From positions 186,001 to 250,000 of the forward strand of contig JAMPHA010000001.1 of NCBI GenBank assembly GCA_023663615.1: a stretch of 64,000 nt of DNA, read 5' to 3'. The notes beneath the pieces are model-generated. The model did not search any database, had not been told where the DNA came from, and worked only from the letters and a program-made list of their open reading frames with translations. Below, piece after piece: positions 30,716-39,151 of the stretch. Numbering within the stretch: the stretch's first letter is position 1; every line of letters begins with the position of its first letter. The DNA is from DLAJ01 sp023663615 (lineage in GTDB: Bacteria > Bacillota > Clostridia > Lachnospirales > Lachnospiraceae). The translations under genes and the position numbers were made by a program.

Positions 30716-32285
30716 AACGATCACGCTGCTGGTGCATGGCGCGTTTTATCGGGGAGATCAGATCAAACGGCGCGTGCTGACGGCGGAAAAAAATGAAAAT
30801 CTTTTTGCGGTACTCAAGCGGGGCGGGCTGTATCTGCATGATTGCAGCGGGCGCGGGAGCTGCGGAAAATGTAAGGTGCGCTTTGTGACAGGCGCGCCGC
30901 TGCCGACGGCGGCGGAGCGCGCGCTGCTTTCCGCGGAAGAACTGCGCGCGGGCGTGCGGCTGGCATGTCGGCAAAGTGTGCGCAGGGATACGGAACTCGT
31001 CATAGAAGCCGAGGCTGCAGCAATCCCGGATGTGATCGGGGCGCTGCCGGACACGGGAGCGGAGCCCGTGCGCAGGTCGCAGGCATATGCGGCGGAGGAG
31101 ACCGGACATGGGACGCAGGCATGTGCGGGGGAGGAAACCGGACATGGGACGCAGGCATGTGCGGCGGAGGAGCCCGTGCGCAGGACGCAGGCATATGCGG
31201 CAGAGGAAACTAGGCATGCCTCCGCGCCCGTGTTTGCGGCGGTTGACATTGGTACAACAACGATCGCTATGCGCGGGATGTGCGGCGGGGCGGAAGTAGG
31301 AAGCTATGCGGCGCTCAATCCGCAGCGCATGTACGGCGCGGACGTCGTATCCCGTATCAGCGCGGGGATGCAGGGACACGCGGAGGACATGCGGCAGCAG
31401 GTGTGCGCCTGCCTTGCGGACGGGGTGCGGCTGATCGGGGAGCAATGCGGCAGGACGCCCGCCTACATGGTCATTGCGGCGAACACGACCATGGTGCACC
31501 TGCTCTGCGGGGATTCTCTCGAACCGCTTTCCGCATTCCCGTTTGAGCCGGTAAACATAAGACCACAACAGATAGTGGTTGCAGGAATTCCTGCATACAT
31601 TATATGCGGTATATCGGCATTTGTGGGCGGGGATGTGGTATCGGGAATGGCGGCAACTGGATTACATAACTCAAGCGACTTGCAATTATTCATCGACCTG
31701 GGAACGAACGGCGAGATCGTACTTGGAAAAAAAGGACGATTTCTGTGTACAGCGACTGCGGCAGGCTCGGCGTTTGAAGGAAACGGAAGTGTGGATCTGA
31801 TGGGCGCCGATCTGATACGGGTCACAGCCGATGCGCTGCATGAGGGCATCATGGATGCGCATGGTCTTTTCAGCGAGCCTTATTTCACAGACGGATTGGA
31901 TCGCGCGGGCGCGCATATCACGCAGGAAAGTATCAGGGAACTGCAAAAAGCAAAGGCGGCGGTCGCAGCAGGAATTGGGATTCTGCTTGAACAATACGGT
32001 GCTAAGGCGAAAGAGGTTTCCTCTGTGCTGCTTGCAGGCGGATTTGGATATTATCTGGATCCGGAAGCGGCGGTGCGGATCGGACTGCTCTCCGATGCGT
32101 TCGCAGGAAAGATTCACGCGGTAGGCAACACCGCGCTTCGGGGAGCCTGCCTGATCGGAAACGGGGATATGCGCGGATTTGCGGCGCAGACGGAGCGGCT
32201 GACGGAGGGATGCGTTTACCTGAATCTTGCCATGCAGGAGAACTTTGAAAAAAAATATATCTCAAATCTGGATTTCCCGTCATAG
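30708..32285 (+). CDS. Ferredoxin-domain ASKHA ATPase (DUF4445, RACo-like corrinoid protein activator)
   Basis: The N-terminal 2Fe-2S domain carries CSGRGSCGKC and a later Cys in RLACRQS. A linker leads to the DUF4445/ASKHA part (VFAAVDIGTTTIAM, FIDLGTNGEIVL, LLAGGFGYYL). Such proteins use ATP to reduce Co(II) corrinoids back to Co(I), in methyl-transfer pathways. The TTG at 30708 has GGGAGAG 8 bases upstream and overlaps the DUF4250 stop; ATG 30687 is the alternative. The linker contains about 4.5 copies of a 36-bp repeat (31060-31215) encoding 12-residue units such as ETGHGTQACAGE, so domain spacing can vary by slippage. No methyltransferase gene is adjacent. Confidence 0.88.
   Translation: MSETITLLVHGAFYRGDQIKRRVLTAEKNENLFAVLKRGGLYLHDCSGRGSCGKCKVRFVTGAPLPTAAERALLSAEELRAGVRLACRQSVRRDTELVIEAEAAAIPDVIGALPDTGAEPVRRSQAYAAEETGHGTQACAGEETGHGTQACAAEEPVRRTQAYAAEETRHASAPVFAAVDIGTTTIAMRGMCGGAEVGSYAALNPQRMYGADVVSRISAGMQGHAEDMRQQVCACLADGVRLIGEQCGRTPAYMVIAANTTMVHLLCGDSLEPLSAFPFEPVNIRPQQIVVAGIPAYIICGISAFVGGDVVSGMAATGLHNSSDLQLFIDLGTNGEIVLGKKGRFLCTATAAGSAFEGNGSVDLMGADLIRVTADALHEGIMDAHGLFSEPYFTDGLDRAGAHITQESIRELQKAKAAVAAGIGILLEQYGAKAKEVSSVLLAGGFGYYLDPEAAVRIGLLSDAFAGKIHAVGNTALRGACLIGNGDMRGFAAQTERLTEGCVYLNLAMQENFEKKYISNLDFPS
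31060..31215 (+). repeat. 36-bp in-frame tandem repeat in the RACo-like gene
   Basis: Four to five 36-bp units contain GACGCAGGCATRTGCGG and keep the reading frame. Two types alternate (a GAGCCCGTGCGCAGG form and a GAAACCGGACATGGG form). They encode the linker between the ferredoxin and ASKHA domains. Confidence 0.85.
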
Positions 32286-32379
32286 AATGATAGAGAATGT
32301 GTTTGCAGAGCGGACTGCCTGTGCAGGAGGAAAAAACTGCGCAAGGACGGGGCTGCGGTGATGATGGGAGAAATGCCGG

Positions 32380-33084
32380 ATGTGTCTGCGAAAGAAAAGG
32401 GCATGTCTTATAGCGGGGTGTCTGGGGATCGCCATGCTTTGCGCGGGGATATACATAAAAGCGTGGGGAACGGATGTTTTTGTGCCCGCATGGAAGCACG
32501 CGGATATAAGAGGGCAGGGAGAAATGAACATTAAAAAAGTAGCGCTGACCTTTGACGACGGACCGCACCCGCGCTATACGGCGCGGCTGCTGGAAGGACT
32601 GCGCGAGCGGGACGTGCGCGTTACTTTTTTTGTGCTTGGACAGAGCGCGGAGCTCTATCCGGATCTGATCAAAGAAATGGCGCAGGACGGGCATTTGATC
32701 GGCAACCATACCTATTCCCACATCCAGTTGACGAGCAGGAACGGGCAGCAGTTTGTGGAGGAATTACAAAAAACAGATGTTATTATTTATGAACTCACCG
32801 GACAGCATACCGAATTTGTCAGACCGCCATATGGAACATGGGATAAGCGTTACGAAGAAAGTTTGAATATGATACAGGTGTTATGGAATGTGGACCCGCT
32901 TGACTGGTGCTGTTCGGATGCGGGTACCGTGACCAGCCGGGTACTGGAAAAGGCGGACGAGGACTGTATCATTCTGCTGCATGACGTCTACGCAAGCTCG
33001 GTGGAGGCGGCGCTTGCGATCGTTGACGAGTTGTCGGCGCAGGGCTATGAGTTTGTCACGGTGGACGAGATCATATTGGACTAG
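32380..33084 (+). CDS. Polysaccharide deacetylase (NodB domain), membrane-anchored
   Basis: Carbohydrate esterase family 4-type enzyme, 234 residues. An N-terminal helix (CLIAGCLGIAMLCAGIYI) anchors or exports it. The catalytic motifs are clear: TFDDGPHPRYT (Asp pair, motif 1), GNHTYSH (motif 2, metal His), RPPYGTWD (motif 3), LDWCCSDAG (motif 4) and ILLHDVY (motif 5). It should remove acetyl groups from peptidoglycan or chitin-like sugars at the cell surface, a common route to lysozyme resistance. It lies between the RACo-like gene and rarA, with no obvious operon partner of related function. Confidence 0.92.
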   Translation: MCLRKKRACLIAGCLGIAMLCAGIYIKAWGTDVFVPAWKHADIRGQGEMNIKKVALTFDDGPHPRYTARLLEGLRERDVRVTFFVLGQSAELYPDLIKEMAQDGHLIGNHTYSHIQLTSRNGQQFVEELQKTDVIIYELTGQHTEFVRPPYGTWDKRYEESLNMIQVLWNVDPLDWCCSDAGTVTSRVLEKADEDCIILLHDVYASSVEAALAIVDELSAQGYEFVTVDEIILD

Positions 33085-33103
33085 GGAAAAGTGAGGAACG
33101 AGC

Positions 33104-34447
33104 ATGGATAACATGGATTTATTTTCGTATCTGCGTGAAAAAAACATGGAGAAAGAGTCGCCCTTAGCGGCGCGGATCCGCCCGACAAGCTTAGAGGAGA
33201 TCGTCGGGCAGCAGCATATCATCGGAAAGGACAAAATGCTTTACCGCGCGATCACGGCGGACAAGCTGAACTCCCTCATTTTTTACGGACCGCCCGGAAC
33301 CGGAAAAACAACGCTCGCCAAGGTGATCGCGAATACGACGAGTGCAGAGTTTATGCAGATGAATGCGACGGTCGCGGGAAAGAAGGATATGGAGGAGGTC
33401 GTGGCGAAAGCGAAGGACAGCGCCGCGATGTACGGAAAAAAGACGATCCTTTTTATTGATGAGATTCATCGTTTCAATAAGGGACAGCAGGATTATCTGC
33501 TGCCGTTCGTTGAGGACGGAACGCTGACGCTGATCGGGGCGACGACGGAAAATCCCTATTTTGAGGTGAACGGCGCACTGCTGTCGCGTTCCATGGTTTT
33601 TGAATTAAAACCGCTCCAAAAGGAAGATATTGTCACGCTGATCAACCGCGCCGTTTATGATAAAGAAAAAGGAATGGGCGCATACGGTGCGGAGATCTCT
33701 AAGGACGCGCTTTCCTTTCTTGCAGACGCGGCGGGCGGAGACGCGCGGCATGCCTTAAATGCCGTTGAGCTTGGCGTTAAGACGACGGAGCGCAGTGCGG
33801 ACGGAAAGATTCATATTACGCTGGAGGTCGCGCAGGAATGTATTCAAAAACGGGTGGTTCGTTATGATAAAACGGGGGATAATCATTATGACACGATCTC
33901 TGCTTTTATCAAGAGCATGAGAGGCTCCGATCCGGACGCGGCGGTCTATTATCTGGCAAAAATGTTATATGCGGGGGAAAGTCTGACCTTTATTGCGCGC
34001 AGGATCATGATCTGCGCGGCGGAGGACGTCGGCACGGCGGACCCGCAGGCGCTTACCGTGGCGGTCAGCGCGGCGCAGGCGGCGGAGCGCATCGGTATGC
34101 CGGAAGCGCAGATCATTCTTTCGGAGGCAGTCATCTATGTGGCGTGCGCGCCGAAGAGCAACGCCTGTGTCAACGCTATATCGGAGGCGATGCAGACCGT
34201 GGAACAGACGGGAAATCTGCCCGTACCGACCCATTTGCAGGACGCGCATTATAAGGGCGCGGCGAAGCTTGGCCACGGTGCGGGGTATCAGTATGCGCAT
34301 GATTATCCCAACCATTATGTCCGGCAGCAGTATCTTCCTTATGAGTTAAACGGTAAGGAATTTTACCGTCCGGACGGAAACGGATATGAGAACACGATCA
34401 AAGAGCATATGAGCCGGATCAAACGGGAAGCAGGCGATATGACATGA
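33104..34447 (+). CDS. rarA: Replication-associated recombination protein A (RarA/MgsA)
   Basis: AAA+ ATPase acting at stalled forks, 447 residues. Walker A is FYGPPGTGKTTLAK, Walker B is ILFIDEIHRFNKGQQDYLL, sensor 1 is LIGATTENPYFEVN, and sensor 2 is in GDARHALNAVE. The C-terminal tetramer region includes RGSDPDAAVYYLAKML and the family-typical HLQDAHYKGAAKLGHGAGYQ. The ribosome-binding site lies just after the preceding stop. Its own stop overlaps the start of the next gene by four bases (ATGA). Confidence 0.95.
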   Translation: MDNMDLFSYLREKNMEKESPLAARIRPTSLEEIVGQQHIIGKDKMLYRAITADKLNSLIFYGPPGTGKTTLAKVIANTTSAEFMQMNATVAGKKDMEEVVAKAKDSAAMYGKKTILFIDEIHRFNKGQQDYLLPFVEDGTLTLIGATTENPYFEVNGALLSRSMVFELKPLQKEDIVTLINRAVYDKEKGMGAYGAEISKDALSFLADAAGGDARHALNAVELGVKTTERSADGKIHITLEVAQECIQKRVVRYDKTGDNHYDTISAFIKSMRGSDPDAAVYYLAKMLYAGESLTFIARRIMICAAEDVGTADPQALTVAVSAAQAAERIGMPEAQIILSEAVIYVACAPKSNACVNAISEAMQTVEQTGNLPVPTHLQDAHYKGAAKLGHGAGYQYAHDYPNHYVRQQYLPYELNGKEFYRPDGNGYENTIKEHMSRIKREAGDMT

Positions 34448-35955
34448 AGCGGGCGGACGATATGGACGTGAAGCAAGCGCGAGGTATGACGTGGAGCGGG
34501 CGATATGGACGCGAAGCAAGCGGTAGACATGACGTGAAGCGAGCCAGGAGCTATGGACGTGAAGCAGGCAGGAGGTATGGCATGAAGCAGGCAGGAAACA
34601 GGCGCAGAACAGGGGAGACGGCGAAAAGACCGAAACGGCGGATGATGATCCTGTCGTTTGACGCGGTCGGCGCGGAGGATCTTACCGTCTTAAAAAAGCT
34701 GCCGAACTTTCGCAGGCTCTTGGAGCAGGGGGCGCTGTGCGGGCGGGTGGAGAGTGTGTACCCGTCCATCACCTATCCGGCGCACAGCACCATTATCACA
34801 GGGAAAAAACCATGCCGGCACGGCGTTATCAATAACACTTGTTTTCAACCGAAAAGAGAACATCCGGACTGGATGAGCGATCGCAAAAATCTGAAAGGAA
34901 TCACGTTGTACGACGCAGCGATGGAACGGGGAGACCGCGTATGCGCCCTGCTTTGGCCCGTGACGGGAAAGAGCGGGATCACATATAATTTCCCGGAAAT
35001 CCATGCAGGCAGACCGTGGCAGAATGTTGTTTTGAAAACGATCATGGATGGATCGCCGCGGTATGTGCTCAGTCTGCTGCCTCATGCACTGCGGGAGCTG
35101 AAGGGTATTAGAGAGCCGGAGCTGGACAATTTTTTGGAAAAGGCGGCGGTCGATACGATCCTGCGCTATAATCCGGAACTGATGCTGATCCATTTCCTTG
35201 ACGTTGACGCGCACCGTCACCGGCTGGGAGTGACGCATCCGGAAGTCCGCCGCGCGCTTAAGCGTCTGGACGAGCGGATCGGCGTGCTGACGGACGCGCT
35301 TGTCCGCACACGCGCGGGTGACTGCCATAGCATGGAGGACACGACGATCGTGATTCTCGGCGACCACTATCAGCTTGACTGCCATACGGTTCTGTATCCG
35401 AATTATTTGTTAAAAAAACAGGGGTTATTACAAACGGACGACAGGGGACGCATTACGGATTATCAGGTGGTCGCAAAAAACTGTGACGGCTCCTGCTATC
35501 TGTATCTGCATCCGCAAATCAGAAAAAGTGCAAATATGACACAGAAGATGACGCAAAAACTGACAACGATATTTCGGGAGATGACAGGCGGTATAGCCCG
35601 CATATTCAGCGGAGAGGAAGCCGCTGCTCTCGGTGCGGATGACACATGTGTCATGATGCTGGAAGCAAAAAACGGGTACTATTTTCTGGATGACTGTCAA
35701 ATATTGACTTGCTCGGTCGATGATGTGGTGAGCCATAAAATGAAAGCGACGCACGGCTACCTTCCGACTCTGCCAAAATATCAGACGTTTTTTTTGATGT
35801 CGGGATACGGTGTGAAAAAAGGAGGAACATGCGATTCCATGAAGCTGTGGGATGAAGCGCCCACGCTCGCAAGGATCATGGGACTGACGCTTCCGGACAC
35901 GGACGGATGTGTAAAGACGGAGCTGCTGGACCCCGCGATTGAAAGAAACGCCTAA
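34444..35955 (+). CDS. Type I phosphodiesterase/nucleotide pyrophosphatase-like enzyme with repeat-derived N-terminus
   Basis: Alkaline-phosphatase-superfamily hydrolase. The core begins about residue 62 (RRMMILSFDAVGAEDL). Metal ligands: Asp in SFDAVG, nucleophile Thr in PSITYPAHST, DVDAHRHRLG, GDHY and the late MKATHGYLP. The first 55 residues (MKRADDMDVKQARGMTWSGR then more) are basic and repetitive, from a degenerate 21-23-bp DNA repeat (34450-34595), and are not part of the enzyme family. There is no signal peptide, so it should act inside the cell. Its start overlaps the rarA stop. It converges with the next gene by 4 bases. Confidence 0.85.
   Translation: MKRADDMDVKQARGMTWSGRYGREASGRHDVKRARSYGREAGRRYGMKQAGNRRRTGETAKRPKRRMMILSFDAVGAEDLTVLKKLPNFRRLLEQGALCGRVESVYPSITYPAHSTIITGKKPCRHGVINNTCFQPKREHPDWMSDRKNLKGITLYDAAMERGDRVCALLWPVTGKSGITYNFPEIHAGRPWQNVVLKTIMDGSPRYVLSLLPHALRELKGIREPELDNFLEKAAVDTILRYNPELMLIHFLDVDAHRHRLGVTHPEVRRALKRLDERIGVLTDALVRTRAGDCHSMEDTTIVILGDHYQLDCHTVLYPNYLLKKQGLLQTDDRGRITDYQVVAKNCDGSCYLYLHPQIRKSANMTQKMTQKLTTIFREMTGGIARIFSGEEAAALGADDTCVMMLEAKNGYYFLDDCQILTCSVDDVVSHKMKATHGYLPTLPKYQTFFLMSGYGVKKGGTCDSMKLWDEAPTLARIMGLTLPDTDGCVKTELLDPAIERNA
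34450..34595 (+). repeat. Degenerate 21-23-bp tandem repeat at a gene start
   Basis: About six units of the form GATATGGACGTGAAGCAAGC with spacers of a few bases differ in length, so the frame shifts between copies. They encode the basic N-terminal extension of the phosphodiesterase. Confidence 0.7.
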
Positions 35956-36467
35956 AAAAGCGCCTGCACCAGATACTGATAGACTGCTTCGTTTTTTTCT
36001 TTCCAGTTTTGGCAGACTTTCGCGGCAAATTCCGCGGACGGCACGGTCAGGCGGATGTGAACGAGCTCATTGCCGTTATCCTTGGCGATCAGTTCCGCAA
36101 CGTAATCACCGGACGATTCTTTTTTATAATTAGTCAAAATGGAAAGCTCGCTGCGGATCTGAATCTCATGTGCGGATAAATATTCCTGAATATCGGTTTT
36201 GATCGAATGCTGGATGCGGTTGTCAAAAAAAGACAGCGTTTTTTGCCCTTCCTCGGTAATCTCGTAGAGCGTGCGGTTTTCCATGGTCGTCGCGCTGATA
36301 AACGCTTCTTCCGTCAGGTCGCTTAAGACCTGTTGAAGCGTGATATAGCCGGTATATTCCTTTTCTAAGACGAAATCCGCGATCTGCGCGTTGGAGAGCG
36401 GGCTCGCCGCCTTGTTCAGCATGTGGAGCACGATCAGACGATATAAGGTTAATGAATCCTGACTCAT
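35952..36467 (-). CDS. DUF4364 family protein
   Basis: 171 residues: SLTLYRLIVLHMLNKAASPL, SNAQIADFVLEKEYTGYITL and EEAFISATTMENRTLYEIT fit the start of DUF4364, a winged-helix-like family of Clostridia with unknown targets. The C-terminal part is a second helix-rich domain. It may act as a transcriptional regulator. It converges with the phosphodiesterase (4-base overlap of stops) and lies 18 bases downstream of the radical SAM gene, which it probably shares an operon with. Confidence 0.85.
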   Translation of the reverse strand: MSQDSLTLYRLIVLHMLNKAASPLSNAQIADFVLEKEYTGYITLQQVLSDLTEEAFISATTMENRTLYEITEEGQKTLSFFDNRIQHSIKTDIQEYLSAHEIQIRSELSILTNYKKESSGDYVAELIAKDNGNELVHIRLTVPSAEFAAKVCQNWKEKNEAVYQYLVQALF

Positions 36468-36485
36468 GACAAATTCCTTTCCAAA

Positions 36486-37454
36486 TTACAATAACATGCG
36501 TGATGATTCTGCCACGCGGCTTCCCTGTACGATCTGATGTTCTCGCAGATAGCGGTGCAGCGCGTTCAGCACGCCCTTTTTGTCGGCGCTCCAAAGGGGC
36601 GCGATCAGCAGCTTTTTCGGACCGTCCCCGGTCAGGCGGTGAATGACGACGTCGGGGGAGAGCAGCGTGAGCGCGTGCGCGGTCATTTCGATATACTGCT
36701 CCGGCGTCAGCACATCAAAGCGGCGCTGTTCATAGTCCGCAGCCAGATCGGTTCCGCGCAGGACATGCAAAAGCTGTAATTTGACGCCGAATGGATGAAA
36801 TAAGTTTACATAACTTACAGTTTCATAAAATTGCGCGGCGGTTTCGCCCGGAAGACCGGCGATGACATGGACGATCGCCGGAATACGGCGTTCATGCAGG
36901 GCTTCCATTGCTTCCTCAAAGACGGGGAGCGGATAGCCGCGCCGAAGATAGCGCGCGGTCTGCTCATGCATTGTCTGGAGCCCCAGCTCCACCCAGATAA
37001 ATTGATCGGGATGTTCCGCCTGACAGCGGGAGAGTATGTCGAGTACCTGTTCGGACAGGCAGTCGGGCCGTGTGGCGATGGAGATCCCCGCAATGTCAGG
37101 ATGGGACAATGCCTGCGTATAAAGCCGGTAGAGCCGATCGGGACGGTCATAGGTGTTCGTGTATGCCTGAAAGTAGGCGATATACCGGGAACCGTGAAAC
37201 TTGGCGGCGCTCTGTGCCTTCCCCTGCTCAATCCGGGAAGCGATCTCTGCCACGGAAATATCATGTGTTATCAAATCTGCCGCCCGTGCGGAAAAATCGC
37301 CGCTCCCGCCCGCGGAGCAGAAGATGCAGCCGCGGCTGTCAAGCGTGCCGTCCCGGTTCGGACAGGTCATGCCCGCATCCAATGCGATCCGATAGAGCTT
37401 TTCTCCGTATGTTTTTTTACAATATTCCGATAAAGAGTAGTAACCGTTTTCCAT
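36486..37454 (-). CDS. Radical SAM protein (TIGR01212/YtqA family)
   Basis: 4Fe-4S radical SAM enzyme of about 322 residues. It starts MENGYYSLSEYCKKTYGEKL. The iron-sulfur cysteines are in TCPNRDGTLDSRGCIFCS, the expanded C-x12-C-x2-C spacing of this family. YFQAYTNTY, GISIATRPDCL, VELGLQTMHE and HVIAGLPGE continue the family pattern. The start at 37454 was chosen because the family begins there; a longer frame begins 20 codons earlier. The substrate of this family is undefined. It lies upstream of the DUF4364 gene. Confidence 0.9.
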   Translation of the reverse strand: MENGYYSLSEYCKKTYGEKLYRIALDAGMTCPNRDGTLDSRGCIFCSAGGSGDFSARAADLITHDISVAEIASRIEQGKAQSAAKFHGSRYIAYFQAYTNTYDRPDRLYRLYTQALSHPDIAGISIATRPDCLSEQVLDILSRCQAEHPDQFIWVELGLQTMHEQTARYLRRGYPLPVFEEAMEALHERRIPAIVHVIAGLPGETAAQFYETVSYVNLFHPFGVKLQLLHVLRGTDLAADYEQRRFDVLTPEQYIEMTAHALTLLSPDVVIHRLTGDGPKKLLIAPLWSADKKGVLNALHRYLREHQIVQGSRVAESSRMLL

Positions 37455-37550
37455 TGCATTTCCTGTGCCGCATCCGCCAGACCGGAGCCGCAATTTAGTG
37501 CGCCGTATCCGCATGGTGTGGCGCCGGCATAAAGCCTGCGCTTGTCCGGC

Positions 37551-38702
37551 TCAGCGGATGTGCGACTTGACCGCCTCGGCAACGACCTCGGCAACCCGCG
37601 GGTTGAAGGCTTCCGGCATGATATTTTCATCATTTAATTCGTCGTCCGGTACGAGTCCTGCGATCGCGGCAGCGGCGGCAAGCTTCATTTCCTCGGTGAT
37701 CTGAGAGGCGCGTCCCTCCAGCGCTCCTTTGAAGATGCCGGGGAAAGCGACCACGTTGTTGACCTGATTCGGGAAATCGGAGCGTCCCGTGCCGACGATG
37801 CGCGCGCCCGCCGCCCGTGCGGCGTCCGGCATGATCTCAGGAACGGGATTCGCCATGGCAAAAAGGATGGAATCGCGGTTCATGGAAGAAACCATTTCCG
37901 GGGTGACAATATTCGGCGCGGAGACGCCGACGAAAATGTCCGCGCCCTTTAAGGCATCCGCAAGCGTGCCGGTCTCGTTATCCGGGTTTGTCTTTGTCGT
38001 CATTTCCTGCTGCATCCAGTTTAAGTTCTCCGTGGAGCGGGACAGAATGCCGACTTTATCACAGAGAATGATATTGGAAAAACCATAGGTCAAAAGCAGC
38101 TTTGTGATGGCGATGCCGGCGCTGCCCGCGCCGTTGACAACGACCCTGCATCGTTCTTTTTTCTTTCCGGTGACTTTTAAGCTGTTGATGATACCGGCGA
38201 GTACGACGATCGCCGTGCCGTGCTGGTCGTCGTGAAAGACCGGGATAGGAAGCAGCTTTTTGAGGCGCTCCTCGATCTCAAAACAGCGCGGTGCGCTGAT
38301 GTCCTCTAAATTGATGCCGCCGAAGCCGGGGGCAAGATAGGTGACGGCTTTGATGATCTCCTCCGTGTCCTGCGTGTCAAGGCAGATCGGAACGGCATTG
38401 ACGCCGCCAAACTCCTTAAACAGGACCGCCTTTCCTTCCATGACCGGCATGGCGGCGTAAGGACCGATATTGCCGAGACCGAGTACGGCGGAGCCGTCAG
38501 AGACGACGGCGACCGTGTTGGATTTCCATGTATATTGATATGCCGCCTCCGGATCTTCGGCGATTACCTTACATGGCTCGGCAACGCCGGGCGTATAGGC
38601 GAGAGCAAGATCCTCTCTGGATTTGACGGGTGTTTTGGATACGGTTTCCAGCTTTCCGTTCCACTGTGCATGGAGCGCAAGCGCTTTTTCACTAGGTGTC
38701 AT
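37551..38702 (-). CDS. NAD-dependent malic enzyme
   Basis: Decarboxylates malate to pyruvate; 383 residues, the short bacterial form. Key elements are LAYTPGVAEPCK, the metal-binding EDISAPRCFEIE, DDQHGTAIVVLAG (metal Asp pair), the NAD-binding GAGSAGIAI and the late ANPVPEI. Cofactor (NAD or NADP) is only inferred from family size. It has its own promoter on the minus strand (38734-38762) and lies head-to-head with rho. Confidence 0.95.
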   Translation of the reverse strand: MTPSEKALALHAQWNGKLETVSKTPVKSREDLALAYTPGVAEPCKVIAEDPEAAYQYTWKSNTVAVVSDGSAVLGLGNIGPYAAMPVMEGKAVLFKEFGGVNAVPICLDTQDTEEIIKAVTYLAPGFGGINLEDISAPRCFEIEERLKKLLPIPVFHDDQHGTAIVVLAGIINSLKVTGKKKERCRVVVNGAGSAGIAITKLLLTYGFSNIILCDKVGILSRSTENLNWMQQEMTTKTNPDNETGTLADALKGADIFVGVSAPNIVTPEMVSSMNRDSILFAMANPVPEIMPDAARAAGARIVGTGRSDFPNQVNNVVAFPGIFKGALEGRASQITEEMKLAAAAAIAGLVPDDELNDENIMPEAFNPRVAEVVAEAVKSHIR

Positions 38703-38733
38703 GATCGTTTTCCTCCATTTATGTATGTATGCT

Positions 38734-38762
38734 ATTGTATCCTAATTGATTTTGAACGGCAA
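38734..38762 (-). promoter_or_regulatory. Promoter of malic enzyme (minus strand)
   Basis: On the minus strand TTGCCG (38762-38757) and TACAAT (38739-38734) are separated by 17 bp, about 32 bases upstream of the start codon. Confidence 0.65.
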
Positions 38763-38927
38763 GGACTTTCTTTTCGGGAAACGCGCAGCTGCATTTTAGC
38801 GATTGCGTTTCTCGCCAATCTGTGATATATAAAATATAGCATAATTGTGATTACATAGCTATGCGTTATTTTATACGATTTCTGATTTTTTATAAAAAAA
38901 GAACTTTCTATTTATAAAAAGATGTAG

Positions 38928-38933
38928 TATAAT
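38928..38933 (+). promoter_or_regulatory. -10 element upstream of rho
   Basis: A perfect TATAAT (38928-38933) lies in a very AT-rich stretch, with a poor -35 (TTTCTA, 38905-38910). The leader to rho is about 210 bases; no riboswitch or terminator could be seen in it. The rest of 38763-39151 shows no gene. Confidence 0.5.
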
Positions 38934-39151
38934 GGTCACAGGAAAATCGTAGTAAGTATTCATTATGCAAATCTGCAAGGCTTTCCACACAGACACAAAC
39001 GAATAGCATGAAACGGAATATGAGAAGTGCGCGACTGTTATGGACATGGCAAGGAAACCGGTAATCGGGAGCCACGGGTACCTTGCGGCGCGGAATGGGC
39101 GTCGGGGGACAAAAGGGGTTCTTCAGGAAAAAAGATAAAGAAAGGTGCGGT

